Source of the DNA: Lepidodermella squamata
Taxonomy: Eukaryota; Gastrotricha
DNA length: 64,000 nt
Direction: 5' to 3'
NCBI GenBank assembly: GCA_047495785.1
Contig: JBLDXI010000007.1
Coordinates: 1,798,001 to 1,862,000, forward strand
Shown piece by piece: positions 30,091 to 41,910 of the stretch (position 1 is the first letter of the stretch; the number at the start of each line of letters is the position of its first letter). The translations under genes were made by a program, and so were the position numbers. The notes beneath the pieces are model-generated. The model was not told the origin of the DNA, ran no database searches, and saw nothing but the letters and a program-made list of their open reading frames with translations.

Positions 30091-31894
30091 ATGGCAATTA
30101 TCTCAACGCCTTGGGGCGGCGTTTTGGCCGCAACAGGGATCACGGCTATTGTGGCTTTTGTGGCAGCTTACCGATACGTGAGGAAATATAGGAACATCTT
30201 TCAGGAGATCGGACTTCACGAGCTGCCTCAAAAAGGATGGACGGGAGGATGGGCTTTGTGGATGGCGAAGGTATTTTAGGAAAGAAGTAACACTACTTAT
30301 ATGTGTAAAATAATTCATCCTGCTGCAGAAAGAAAACTTGTTTGAGCTTGAAATGGGTCTCATACGAGAGCATGGAAAGGTTTTCGGCTATTTTGAAGGA
30401 CGGCAGCCTGTCATTATGATGGCAGACCCTGACTTGCTGAAACAGGTCATGATTAAGGATCACGATCACTTTATTGATCGAAGGGTTTTCTTCGCATCGA
30501 GAAAACGACCAATGGACCTTCAGTTAACATCTCTGACCGGCCGGCGATGGAAGCACGTACGGCAGCAGTTAACGCCAGCCTTTACCCCTGCTAATATGAG
30601 AAGAATGGAGCCTTTGATACGAAAGGTCGCTGACCAGCTCTGTGCGAACATTGAAAAGCAGGCACAAATGTCGAAACCATTCGATGCTAAAGAGTAAGAT
30701 GCACTTTCTTTTGTGCAATTATTCAACTTGCGTTAACTATCGCATCAGATACGCTGGGTTTTATACTCTGGATGCAGTCGCATCTGTAGCATTCGGATTG
30801 GATATAGATTCGTTCAACAACCAGCAAAGCCCTTTCGTTACAAACGCGAAGAAAGTGTTCACAGTGGTGCCACTAACAGGGTCATTCATCGCCTCGCTAC
30901 GTAATCATATTTTCCCATGCTAGCCTTAATTGCTAGAGGAAATACGTTAATTTTCACAGTCCTATTCCCTGGGTTCACGGAAGCGTTGCTGAAAATTCTT
31001 CCAGTCTGGTCAATGGTTGCTAAGATTTTCAAATTTTTCCAAGACGTAATTGAAGGTGAAATTGAAAGGCGAAAAAATTCAGTAGTTGGAGCTCAGCGTC
31101 ATGACTTCTTGTCACTGGTGATACCGCTCGAAAGAGATCCCAAAGACCCGAAAAACAAGGAATTTGTTGAATACGACGAGCTCGGAGGTATTTGGCTTCG
31201 AAATGGTCTCACAAGAGATGAAATAATCGGACAATCGGTCCTCTTCTTCCTTGCTGGCTATGAATCAACCGCGACTACGCTGACTATGGCCTTGCTTGCA
31301 CTATGCGAAAATCCTCACGTTCAAGAGAAGCTCTATAAAGAATTGCACAAAGCTTTCCGGGAAGATGGCAAGGAGTTTACGGTAGATGCCTTGAATGAAG
31401 TAGCCTATCTTGACATGGTCGTAAATGAAACGCTTCGCTACTACACCCCTGTTTTAAGGTATAACATTGCGTTTAATTCCACGGCAATTTTCCTGATTGA
31501 TCGAAATTTATTTAGGGTGGATCGAATGTGCACCACTGAAACTGTTATCAATGGTATAAGAATACCAAAAGGGGTCCTCGTCATCATTCCTGTTAATGCC
31601 GTACACCATGACCCTGACTACTGGACTGATGTCGATAAATTCATTCCAGAGCGATTCTCCGCAGAAAACGCGGAAAGCCTGACACAGAATGCGTTCATTC
31701 CGTTTGGCGCGGGTAATAGGAATTGCATTGGGATGCGATTGGCTGTCCTGGAGCTTAAAATGGCCCTTGCAAAGCTAATCCTCGGATTCAAATTCACAAT
31801 TTCACCCGAAACTGATTTACCTATTAGGTGGAAGCCCACGTCGTTCAGGACTCCGCATTGTAGCATCATGCTACAACCTGAACGTAGACTATGA
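30091..31894 (+). CDS. Cytochrome P450, CYP3-clan type, copy 2 (five exons)
   Basis: Exons 30091-30270, 30329-30693, 30749-30900, 30960-31458, 31516-31894; 524 residues. N-terminal anchor (GVLAATGITAIVAFVAAY). Signatures: WKHVR, AGYESTATT (I-helix; Thr retained), ETLRYY, PERFSAEN, FGAGNRNCIG. The intron at 31459-31515 is 57 bp and has no in-frame stop, so a simple ORF reading would wrongly insert 19 residues after TPVLR; comparison with copy 1 (TPFLR^VNRMC) shows it must be removed. Exon 30960-31458 has exactly the same length (499 nt) as its counterpart in copy 1. AATAAA at 31977. ER membrane monooxygenase; substrate unknown. Confidence 0.92.
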
Positions 31895-32086
31895 ACTTTT
31901 GCTCTCACAAAACGGCTTTAAAATCAAAAATCAACCTCAAGATGTAATCAGCGGTGATTTGTTTATTGCAAGATTAAATAAAGAATCATTCCAATTGACT
32001 GCACATGCGAGCGATTGAACGAATTGACTCACATAACACATGAAAACATCACCGGATAATATAGAGACTCTAGCCCAGCCATGTTA

Positions 32087-35000
32087 TCACGCATCCGAGT
32101 TACTCCTTATCCAGCCGAGAACCGTGCAGACTTTGGCATAAACACCTATGAAGAAAATTATGTGTCGTTATTTGTTTACAAAGAAATCAATTTTCTAACC
32201 GTAGTAGTTTGCCGTAGCACAGTCCCTACCGAAGCTTGTGACTCCGCATAATTTGTAATACCCATCCTCAACGGACATCAAGGGCCCACCTTTCCGAATT
32301 TACGTTGATTCAGTTGGTGTCACCCATGCAATAAAACACTTACCAGAATCTCCGCTGCATGTGTCAACTCCTGAAAAAACCCATAAATTAAGTAATTTTT
32401 AGACCAATAGCCTCCAAAATACCTCCTGCGTCGTATCCAGCACACATCATCCTGTCGGTCAAACTTGAGTAACGTTGCTTGCAAGTGGCTTGGTTCTGTA
32501 CTAAGACGTTTGCTGTTTTCAAAATCGATGAACTAGACCCAAAGGGGTACGATGTCATGCCCCAGCCGGCAATGTAGACGGTCGATCCCGCCGCGCAGCC
32601 GATTGTACAGTTCGTAGGCAAACAAATTTTCTGGACTTTCCAGCTGCTTGTGAAGTTTAGACTCCCTGTATAAGAATAAATGCATTTTACGCACAAATTT
32701 TGAAGGCTTTGATAAAATCTGACATGAAAGCTTCAGGAGAGCGAAATCGTAGTCTTGCGTAACAGCATTGTAACTCGGGTGTTTTATGATTTGTGAAGCC
32801 GTGACCGTGAATTCGCCGTCGTCAGCTACAGTCCTATCGTGCTCTGCAATATAAGCCGTGATATCCCCGGGAATAGTAGTTTCCCTGGCAAGAGGCATCT
32901 TTAGGCAACGAAATAATTCTTCCAACCTACTTACATGCAGTGAGCTGCTGTGAGCAAGTAGTTTGCGCTGATTATCGTTGCTCCACAGAGATATAAGGAA
33001 CCATCGCTTTTTATGCTGAGACGAACAATCCTTCAATTAAAACATAACGGATAACTTGCCAATGAATATAGAAATATGGCATCCTAACCAAGGATATCTA
33101 AGGAAAACAAAATTCTCGTTTGTCAAGAAAATATTTGGTTTTGAATTCGGCATACTGATTTCTTTGGGCATTGACACCTCCGATAATTCCCGCTCCAGGG
33201 TTACCCGAGCCCTGATAATATTGGGAATGGCCGCATACGTTGGACTGGACCGGGGAGCGAGTAACAATAGCTGGTTGTTTCGTTGTAGCCGGTGCGCTAG
33301 CGGAGCCTCCGCTTATAACTGTCTTGATCCAAGTAACGGCGCTGCAAACGCGAGAATAGCCTCCGTAATTTCCGGCAACGGCGCAGTACTGTCCAAAACT
33401 GGTGATACCACACAGTTTGTAGTACCCATCTTCCATCGTCATCAAAGGAGCTCCTTTAAAGCCGCATCAAAGTTAGAAAGTCCTGATTAGGAGTCATAAT
33501 CTTACCTGAGTCTCCAGTGCAAGTATCCACGGTGCCTTGTAAGTATCCTGCAATAAAATTACACATTTTTACCTCAGAGACAAAAAGGATGTATTCACCA
33601 GCACAAAACATAGCATCGGTAACGTAGGGATATTGCTGAACACAGACAGATTGGCTTGCAATCTGAACATAGGCCGACTGGAGAACGGTAGCGTAGGAGA
33701 CCGTGGCTATTTCGAAGAAGCAATTAATGAAATTCAGATCATCTCAGCCTTAGCTTACGGTAAGTTGTAGTACCCCATCCAGCAATGTAGGCCGTGCTAC
33801 CCGCTGCACAACCGTCGCTACAAGAAGAAGGTAGACAGATTTTCTGAACCGTCCAGCTCGACGTGAAATTCAGGGCATCTGGTCAAAAATCGATCAAAAA
33901 TAAGTTAAGCTTTTCTTTACTCCTATTTACCCTTCAGCTTGATCAGAGCGATATCGTATTCACTAGTTGATGAGTCGTAATATGGATGAATTGTGATTGA
34001 AGAAGCCGTAGCTGTGAATTCACCATCGTCCACCATTGACGTGTTATGATCGGCGATGTTTATTTGAAGGTTGCTGTAAGAATCCGATCAAAATATGAAT
34101 CATCAGCTAAGTTCGAAAGCTCATACCTAGGCGTTGTCGCTATTGATCTGGAAAAAGTATGTTTCATCAATATGAAAATCCGGCAAATGTATGAATGCTA
34201 ACCCAACGCAATTCGCGCTCGTTATGAGGTAACTCTCGCTAACTATCGATGCTGCACATCGTCGCTGGGTCGTCAAGACTGTCAGCCTTACAAGCCTGAG
34301 AAATAATCCCTAAAATCACAACAATTCCTTTGCCACGGGAAATCAGTCGTTACCATGGATATCTATGCGGGAAAAATTGAATCAACAAAAATTATGAATA
34401 TAATTTCTATGCTTACTGATTTTGCTTCGCGTCGACTCCCCCAACAACCCGAACACCTGGTTGGCTATTGTTGTAGTAGTATTTCGAATGGCCACAGGTT
34501 TCCATCGTTGCGGGTGGTGGTTTCGGAGTGACAGCTTGATTCGATACTGTCGTAGTCGCTGGAGGTACATAAGTTCCATCCTGAACCAACTTGATCCAAT
34601 CAAGAACTGCGCAGACCCGTCTGTCACAGGGGTATAGAAAATAGATAATTGAGACTGGAAACTTTGGAAAACTACGAGTAGACTCCAAAAGCGTTTGCAG
34701 ATCCACACTTCCCCGAGCCGTAACTTGTGATGCCGCATAGCTTGAAGTAACCATCCTCGTTTGACATCAACGGGCCCCCCGAGTCTCCGCTACAACTGTC
34801 AATACTGCGAAAAGGTAACAAAAAATACGGAGCTGTTGGCCTTTTAAGATAATATTTCAAAATACCCGCCGCTGATATAACCCGCGCAAAGCATTTGATC
34901 GGTAATTGTTCCATACTGTTTGCTGCAGATGGATCGATCAGCTGATTGAACCAAGGCGGTCTGTAGGATACCCGCAAGGGTACCAGTGGCTATTACATAG

Positions 35001-35920
35001 GTTTTCATAGTTTGCTGTTTATTATCACATTTTGAGCTCTTATTACCGGTGTTATTTACGCCAAAGCCTGCTATGTATAGAGGAGCGCCGACCGTGTTGC
35101 ATCCATCCGAGCAAGTTGTTGGCAAACAAATCTTTTGAACGGTCCAAGACGATGTGAAGTTTAGGGGTCCTCGAAAAAATGCAATTCAAATGCGAATTGT
35201 TTGACAATTATGGAATGACTCACGTGATAGACGAAGCATTGCATAGTCGTAATCCAGCTTGGCTGAATTCCAATTTGGATGGATTGTAATTTGAGAAACA
35301 GCGATCGAAAATTGCCCATCATCTGTTTTTAACCTATCGTGATCAGCGAAAGTAGCCGTGATTGCACTCGGAGTAGACGCTATGCTTCTAAATAAGTAAA
35401 AATTTGTTATACATTACAACCTTATTTTTATTAAATAAGTAAAATTTACGCGCAATGAGCTGCTGTAATAAGAAAACTGAAAAGAAGAATAAAGCATGAT
35501 TTTGTGGATTTAACTGTAAATTTTTCAACTTTTCGCTAATGATTGAAGCTCCGCAGATATAGGAGCTGCTGCCAGAGGTAATCGTCAGCCTTGCCAACCA
35601 TGGGTACCTATAACGGTTTAATTTTCGTAAATTTTCCTTCTAATTTCTTAATATTTTAGTATTTACTGATTTGGCAGGGCATTCGCTCCACCGACTACGC
35701 CAATTCCGGGCAAATTCTGGTTGTAATAGTACTGTGAATGACCGCAGCTTGAAGGCGCCGCTGGGGGTGATTTTGCTGAAGGGGCCAGCGTGGTAGCCGG
35801 GACGGAGCTGCCGCCGCCGCCGTTGATTGCACCGGATGCCTGTGTTGATGGCTTACAACTGTCAACATGTTTTATCAATGCGACAGCTATCGTAAGAAAG
35901 CTCGCCACCAATAAATGCAT
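32087..35920 (-). CDS. Three-domain trypsin-like polyprotease (23 exons)
   Basis: Exons (descending): 35920-35667, 35607-35530, 35476-35450, 35387-35224, 35169-35047, 34989-34866, 34804-34676, 34620-34417, 34362-34354, 34295-34203, 34147-34127, 34073-33931, 33878-33759, 33706-33599, 33547-33506, 33453-33156, 33097-33089, 33030-32935, 32884-32724, 32665-32423, 32370-32344, 32289-32200, 32145-32087. They close in frame to 873 residues. Signal peptide ([21 protein letters not shown]), then three S1 peptidase domains, each preceded by a CGHS(Q/K)YY linker. Domain 1: [24 protein letters not shown], full triad. Domain 2: VVGG, TSANC (His replaced by Asn), EYDIALI, CTGDSGAP, probably inactive. Domain 3: [24 protein letters not shown], full triad. 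All three keep the pocket Asp (DSC/DTC), so Lys/Arg specificity is predicted for the active ones. Secreted; substrate unknown. Architecture resembles vertebrate polyserases, presumably by convergence. Confidence 0.85.
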
Positions 35921-37571
35921 TCGAAGCACCCGAACAAGAAGACTTAATTAAGAGTATGTCTATTTAGCCTGGAAAACCAGTAACTTTTTAAGATTTGGCT
36001 CTCAAGTCAGGAAACGTGCAATCTTTTGACTTATTAGAACAGCAATTTAATCTTCTAGAAAGAATCTCAAGTCTGCTGCATGAAACGCGGCTCTACCTGT
36101 TAAACTCAAGTTCGTGTCGTGTTCATTTAATCGTTTGTTTGTTTTTTCTATGAAGGAAATTCGTGAGATTTATGCGTGTAAAATTGCAGAAGCGTCTTCA
36201 TTTGTCTTTGTCTTCAATACTTATACACGTATATAGCTAAATCTCGCTGAATATACGTGTATGACTAAGTAATGATTCATGATGCTTTTTCAACTCATGC
36301 CAAGTTGCATGTCACATAGCTTTGAACTAGTCGGAGACGGTCAGAAAGGAAGAATTATCCTAATCAGTATTAGGCCCTCCTTTTACCGGAACCAACTTTA
36401 CGGTGAACGGATTCTAATTTGCTGTAGCGGAACCAAAATTTAGAATTTTTCTAGTGGCCTGAAATTAAAATTCGTAGAATTATTCAAAAAATTACTCATG
36501 GCATATTTTGAATTTGGTTCCGCTAAAAGATATTCTGATTAAAATTGCATAACCGATAATTTCAGTTGCTATATAAAAAAATCAATAATCAAATGAAGCT
36601 CACATTTTCAACAGAGTTTCTCAGAGTTTTTCAACAACTATAGAAAAATTGAGAATTGTCCAGCTGTTTTCTTGCTCCAGTTCTACATGTCATTTCTCAT
36701 AAAAAAAAACAACCAAACTCTGGGCCAACTTTGGGCTTTTCGAAGGTTAACAATCAGCCTCTGGCCTCTGGTAAAGAAGTTGTGAAATTTGAACCAAATG
36801 TGAGAAATGTGATACCTGATTTACCTGCGAAAATTGCGAAAAATTTGTTGTTCTTGCCTTATTTTTGGCAATTTAAAACGGATTTTTTGCTAACTTGGGA
36901 CAAATGGCGGATAATTTTTGATGCTCTTATGCTACGGCCTCGTAAATTCACTTAAAGAAAAAGAATTATTTTGCCTTGAATTTCATTTCAAATATTGGAT
37001 TCAATTGGATTCAAATTCTATACTATTTTGCTGGCTGATAGATGATTTCACATGACTCAGTTTTTTCCATGACATTTATTGCCGAATATATTCGTCGAGT
37101 TTCAGGTTTCGAGTACGTTTAATTTATTTCCAACGGCGACACACAAAGACGACCAGGCCAACAGCAATTTGACCTCGTTTTATTACAAGTCGCATATTAC
37201 GGCTATTTCTGGCCTATAGGCGAACGAATGATGCTTTCCTATTATTAGACAACAATAAACATAACAGTGATTGCGCCACGTGCGCCGCGATGATGGTAAT
37301 AATCGTCAGTTTGGACGAGCCGTCGACCAATTTTTACGACCTACACCACGCCTCGAGTTGGCTCGACATTACTCGAAAGCATGGCTGCTTTTCACCACGA
37401 ATTGTTTGCTATTGATAGCAGCATAGTCGAACTGTTTTTCCGTGCTTTGCCAACATTCACCTGTTAATATTTTTAATTTAGAATTTTTGAAATAAAATGA
37501 TTAACAACTAATCATCAGGCTGTTGGAATTTCCGCATAATATAGTAAGTTTTTAAGAAATATTTTTTGGGT
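35921..37571. other. Intergenic region with two small inverted repeats
   Basis: No gene recognised. ATACACGTATAT (36223-36234) pairs with its complement at 36251-36262. TAGCGGAACCAAA (36425-36437) pairs with its complement at 36513-36525 and could be the core of a small MITE. The open frame at 36656-36955 starts at TTG and shows no domain. The 5' flank of the protease gene is included. Confidence 0.45.
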
Positions 37572-37573
37572 TA

Positions 37574-38366
37574 CCCTCACTTGCGCATTTATCACTTGCG
37601 CATTTATCACTTGCGCATTTGAAAATTATCACTTGCGCATAAAATATTGATTTTACAGCCTGTTGTTCACCAGTTGACGAATTATTATGAAATTTTTATA
37701 AAATAAGATTGGCAGGTGTCACATCTGTTAGTCGCGTGTGTGTAGACATATGGTGCGTTACTGCCCAAATTCAAATTTTCAAATGTTCAAAATCATTTAT
37801 ACATTTTAACTCATTTTCAAAATGCGTTTAACTTGCGTTATGAAATGTGGCTTCGTGTGCCAAGATGCTCGCGGGTCGTCTTGCCACCATAGAAAAACGA
37901 ATAGAAAATACCATAGAAAAAAGGCGAGAGAGTTTGTCGCCAGCTGAAGAAATATCGCGAGATCAACAACGAAATTACCACACTGACGCTGCGTTTTGAC
38001 GAGCAATGGCAAGAAGGCATGAATGCCTATGAACACCTGGGCAATTTGGCAGGCTTCATCGGGCAGAACGGCAAAATATACGCCCAGCACACGGGCCCAA
38101 GACGAGGGCTCTTGCTGCCCTGATTTTCGCTTGATTTTCGCTCGGCCTGACTCTTTTACTTGCTCTTTACTTTGGTCATTACTTTGTAATAAGACGTTGA
38201 TTGAGTAATAACTGCGTCAAGTATCGCAAATAAAAATGTATAAAAAATTTCATAATAACTCATCAACTGGTGAACAACAGGCTGTAAAATCAATATTTTA
38301 TGCGCAAGTGATAATTTTCAAATGCGCAAGTGATAAATGCGCAAGTGATAAATGCGCAAGTGAGGG
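37574..38366. mobile_element. Terminal-inverted-repeat element with iterated TIR units (793 bp)
   Basis: The ends read CCCTCACTTGCGCA and its complement, flanked by TA on both sides (possible target duplication, as in Tc1/mariner). Each ~130-bp arm begins with four iterations of CACTTGCGCAT, the first three spaced 15-16 bp and the fourth a little further in, then continues through CAGCCTGTTGTTCACC. The centre (37830-38130) contains Lys/Glu-rich open reading (for example KYREINNEITTLTL in + frame, 37960-38120) that looks like a captured gene piece but has stops at both ends. No transposase, so it is non-autonomous. Confidence 0.75.
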
Positions 38367-38368
38367 TA

Positions 38369-39766
38369 ATTCTATTTTTTTATTATTTTCATTGGATTAT
38401 TTTGTAGCGGAAATGTACAACAGTCGGCGATGAAATCGATTTACGAACCTTGGAAAAATAACTCACGCGCAATGTGCCATCACTAAACCATTTGATGTCT
38501 TCACTCGGAGGCGGCCAACGGGTGGAGACAGGGTGTTTCTTCGACAGATCCACAGCAACCCTGGATGTATATAATTCTATAGTCCGAAATCCAGGGTTGC
38601 TGTGTATTTTGTTCGTTCGCCAACGGCCGAACCAGCAAATTCACTAAACTGATGTTGTTGCTGCTGTTCAGTATTTGGCGCGCTGGATTCTTTCGAGAAC
38701 AATATGCGGCGCAATACGACACAGAACAACTCGTGCGACACGCGTTTTCAACAATAGCCTTGATAAATCTTTCGTTTTCCGATTTATTCAATTCAAATAA
38801 CCAAAATAAAGTTAACCAAATGGATAATTTTTCTCATGATTTCTTCAATTAGAACTGTCTTCAGGTGAAAGAAAGTTCAAAAGCTGCAGAATTTCGCTGA
38901 ATGAATTTTCACGATTTATCGAAATTTTTTGGAATATTTTAGAATACGATGCTTGAATCGGAGTGATCAGCTCGAAACTCTCAATTTTCGTCAACAATTA
39001 TTCAAAGATTAAATCAATCAGGCTTATTCGTCGTTTGAATGCCAGCTATAGACTAGCTTGTTCCGAAACCCAAGAATTCACTCGGAATTATTCATCCTTC
39101 AGCTTAATTTTCACATGCGAGATTTTCATCAGTTTTTACTCACTTTCAAATCATATATGAGCTAGCGAAATAAAATAACCGCCATCGATCAAGGTGTTTG
39201 CGAATGTCCGTAAATAGCTCGGTAAATATTTCTTGTCTGGCTTGATTTTTACTCAGCAGATAATACCGGAAATTTCTAGATATATCAAAGTTGATGTGCG
39301 AATAAGTATGCGCCTATAATATAATTGCCCTTAAAATGTCTCTGTGTCACTTGAGCAACAACAGTCTTACAGCGTGGTATATATGTCGATTACAAATAAT
39401 AATAATAACAAAGCAGCAGTAATTCTCCAAAGTGGCCGCTTGTTTTTCAAGTTGATTGGCCATCGCAAGAATTATATACGTCGTAAATTACATAGTGCGG
39501 GCGCGCCGGAAAAATCTAGAGCATTTTGTTGACGAATGGAGGACGCGACTCATCGGACCCATTTTACTCTATTGAGTTGAATCTATTTACCCATTTTTTA
39601 CCCGGACGAATACTTATTATTTACTCAGCCAAAAAATGCTAATACCGCCATTATAATTGGTTCAAATTGCAATTGCGTGATTTTTATTTCTGATTTTTTA
39701 TCGTAAGATCAGAGGGTTCTTTCAGTTTTTTTTCTTCACGCGCCGCCGTTTTAATCGATGCAATAA
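38369..39766. other. Intergenic region with a 15-bp hairpin
   Basis: No gene recognised in ~1.4 kb. CACAGCAACCCTGGA near 38551 is complementary to TCCAGGGTTGCTGTG near 38588, giving a stem-loop with a ~25-nt loop. The rest is AT-rich and contains the 3' flank of the first GST gene. Confidence 0.45.
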
Positions 39767-40567
39767 TCAGCGATCAGAAGATGGTCGTTTGGCGATATAA
39801 GCCGCGATAGCCGGCAGCTGTTCGACTTGAGTCGTGTGGTCTGTAAGCAGCGGGAAATGTGTCGCCAATTCTCCCGAGGCCGCGCCAGCGTAATCGTGCA
39901 ACATCCGCATCACGCACGCACATGTAAAATCAGCCCAGGTATACTAAAATTATTCAAAAAAATTATTTAAAAAATTTAGATAAAAATTTAATTATCAACA
40001 CACCTGTTGCCCTACGACAAACTTGCCGCCGTTTTGTTTTAGGCGGGCCTCTAAAAAGCCGAGCTTTTGGGGGAATAGTTCGTTTTTCAACTTTTCGAAC
40101 ATTCGCCGCTTGCGTTCGGAATCCTCCTCGTAGAAGCCCAGCGCGGCGATCATAGCCACATCGGCCAAGGTGTCTATAACTTCATCGCATTGCGCCTCTT
40201 CCCAAGCATTGCTGCCCGCGAGATCTGGAAAAAATTTCAAAAATTTCAGAAAAAATTGTTGAAAAGTAACTTACTGAATTTTCGAGCGAGATAACGGCCA
40301 ATTGCTATGCTTTGGGTCAACAACAGCTTTGTTCCATCGGCCTTAGTTATTTCCAGAACTGGAACTTGTTTCGTCGGCATAGCTGCATGGAAAATGATGC
40401 CAAAGTTAGGAATTTCATTTGGAATGTTTACCTTCTTTAAGTTTTGGCCAGTTTTCGCGGTCAATACGAACATCCTCAAAATCAGCCCCAGCGTAGTGTA
40501 GGATGAAACGAATCCCCTCAGCGCGGCCTCTTGAATTAAAATAGGTCAGCTTATATTTTTCAGCCAT
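39767..40567 (-). CDS. Sigma-like glutathione S-transferase, GST-1 (four exons)
   Basis: Exons 40567-40432, 40382-40275, 40224-40004, 39943-39767; 213 residues, the normal length for a cytosolic GST. Residues 1-80 form the thioredoxin-like domain: catalytic Tyr in [11 protein letters not shown], cis-Pro in KQVPVLEI, glutathione-binding LTQSIAI. The all-helical domain follows, with WADF near the start of the last exon and ending KRPSSDR. By family it conjugates glutathione to electrophiles in the cytosol, and some sigma enzymes isomerise prostaglandin H2. The 221-nt third exon is exactly as long as that of GST-2, showing common descent. Confidence 0.9.
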
Positions 40568-41910
40568 TTTTTCGCGGAACCGCAATTATTATTAGAGCTG
40601 TTTGATATTTTATAAAAATCGAACGGTGTGAAGAAATATTGTTTTACTTCCGTCGAAAAGAGGGCGTGGTCAACGAGTTTTATTGTTCGGTGCACGTGAT
40701 TTTTTTCATTGATAGCGCAGCACGCCTCGTGGCCATAATTATTCTAAGAATATTCTCTCATAGTTGTTTTTTTCGCACTATCATTCCTTAATCCCAAGTT
40801 GTTTTATTCGTTACTCGAACGGCGCAGCTCTTCACGAGGCGTTTTTTTTATCATTGTCATCGATTGGCGGTACTCGATGGCTGCAACTATGAATATGTAG
40901 ATAATATTATGACCCGCGCTTTTTATTGGCCTATATCTATGCAATAAACGCTGCATTGTTAATAGTTAAGCCGCCACAATTACTCGCATCAATCTCTGAG
41001 CCCGATTCTATTTTTTGGCTCATGCTTTCGTTCATCTCTATATGTCTCGCTATATAGACGAAGAGTATACGTCACAAATGCCTCGTCTCATTTCTATCAA
41101 CTGCACCGACAAAGCATCATTAGGCGACTTCCGCTTTCATTTCCGCATGTTTCTTCATCGAAAAAAATTGTATCGGGTCAATTTCACCAGAATTGTCATC
41201 GTTACATCAATTTTTTTGTCATTTTCTCGAAAATTTTAGAAAATTTCTATTATGAAAAATGTACGTTCTACTTTATATCCGCCCCCTATGAAATATTTGC
41301 AGATTTATTTTGCAATTCACATTGCAAATATTAAACATCCGTTCATATAATCTAACCATTGGCTATCGTCCAAATACGAATGGCTTACCCTCGATCGAAA
41401 AATCGGTGACGATCCCGCTCAGTTTTGCGGTTTAGGGCAACGCACGTGTATTATTATTTCGCATTTAACCCAAAAAAAACTCGCTCGTTTTACTCGGACT
41501 GGATTTCAGGTGATCAATTTTCTATGGAAAACTGCAACTTGCGAACGAAAACGTGTATTTTGTAAATCAAACATCGGAGTTTTTTTTTACAAAATTGGAA
41601 AATTTTCAAAATAATTTCGGATTTACGGTCAAATTTAGAGCTCACCTTAATTTTAAAAAATTAGTTTGAAATGTCTGAGTTTGGCAAACAGTCCCAAAAC
41701 AACTCTCCAATTGGGCGGCCAGATCTGGCCATTTTTCAATAATCGATTAAATCAGGAAGTATAGCAAATACGGTATCACCAGAAAGCCCATGATGCAAGC
41801 TATCTGTTATTAGTGATTTTTTCATATTTTTGCATTGAATTTTTGCTAGAATTTTAAACCCGTTAATAATTGATTCGTAACGCTGAACTCGAGCGTTTCC
41901 CCCTCGAGCG
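40568..41910. other. 1.3-kb intergenic region
   Basis: AT-rich, divergent promoter region between GST-1 (-) and the hypothetical secreted protein (+). A short frame at 41015-41239 has no recognisable feature. Nothing else seen. Confidence 0.4.

Noticed and set aside
36656-36955. Open frame of ~99 codons on +
   Set aside because: Starts at TTG, AT-rich, no domain and no plausible splice context.
37574-37640. Regularly spaced CACTTGCGCAT repeats resembling a CRISPR array
   Set aside because: Only four units with spacers of a few bases, mirrored at the other end of a transposon-like element in a eukaryotic genome.
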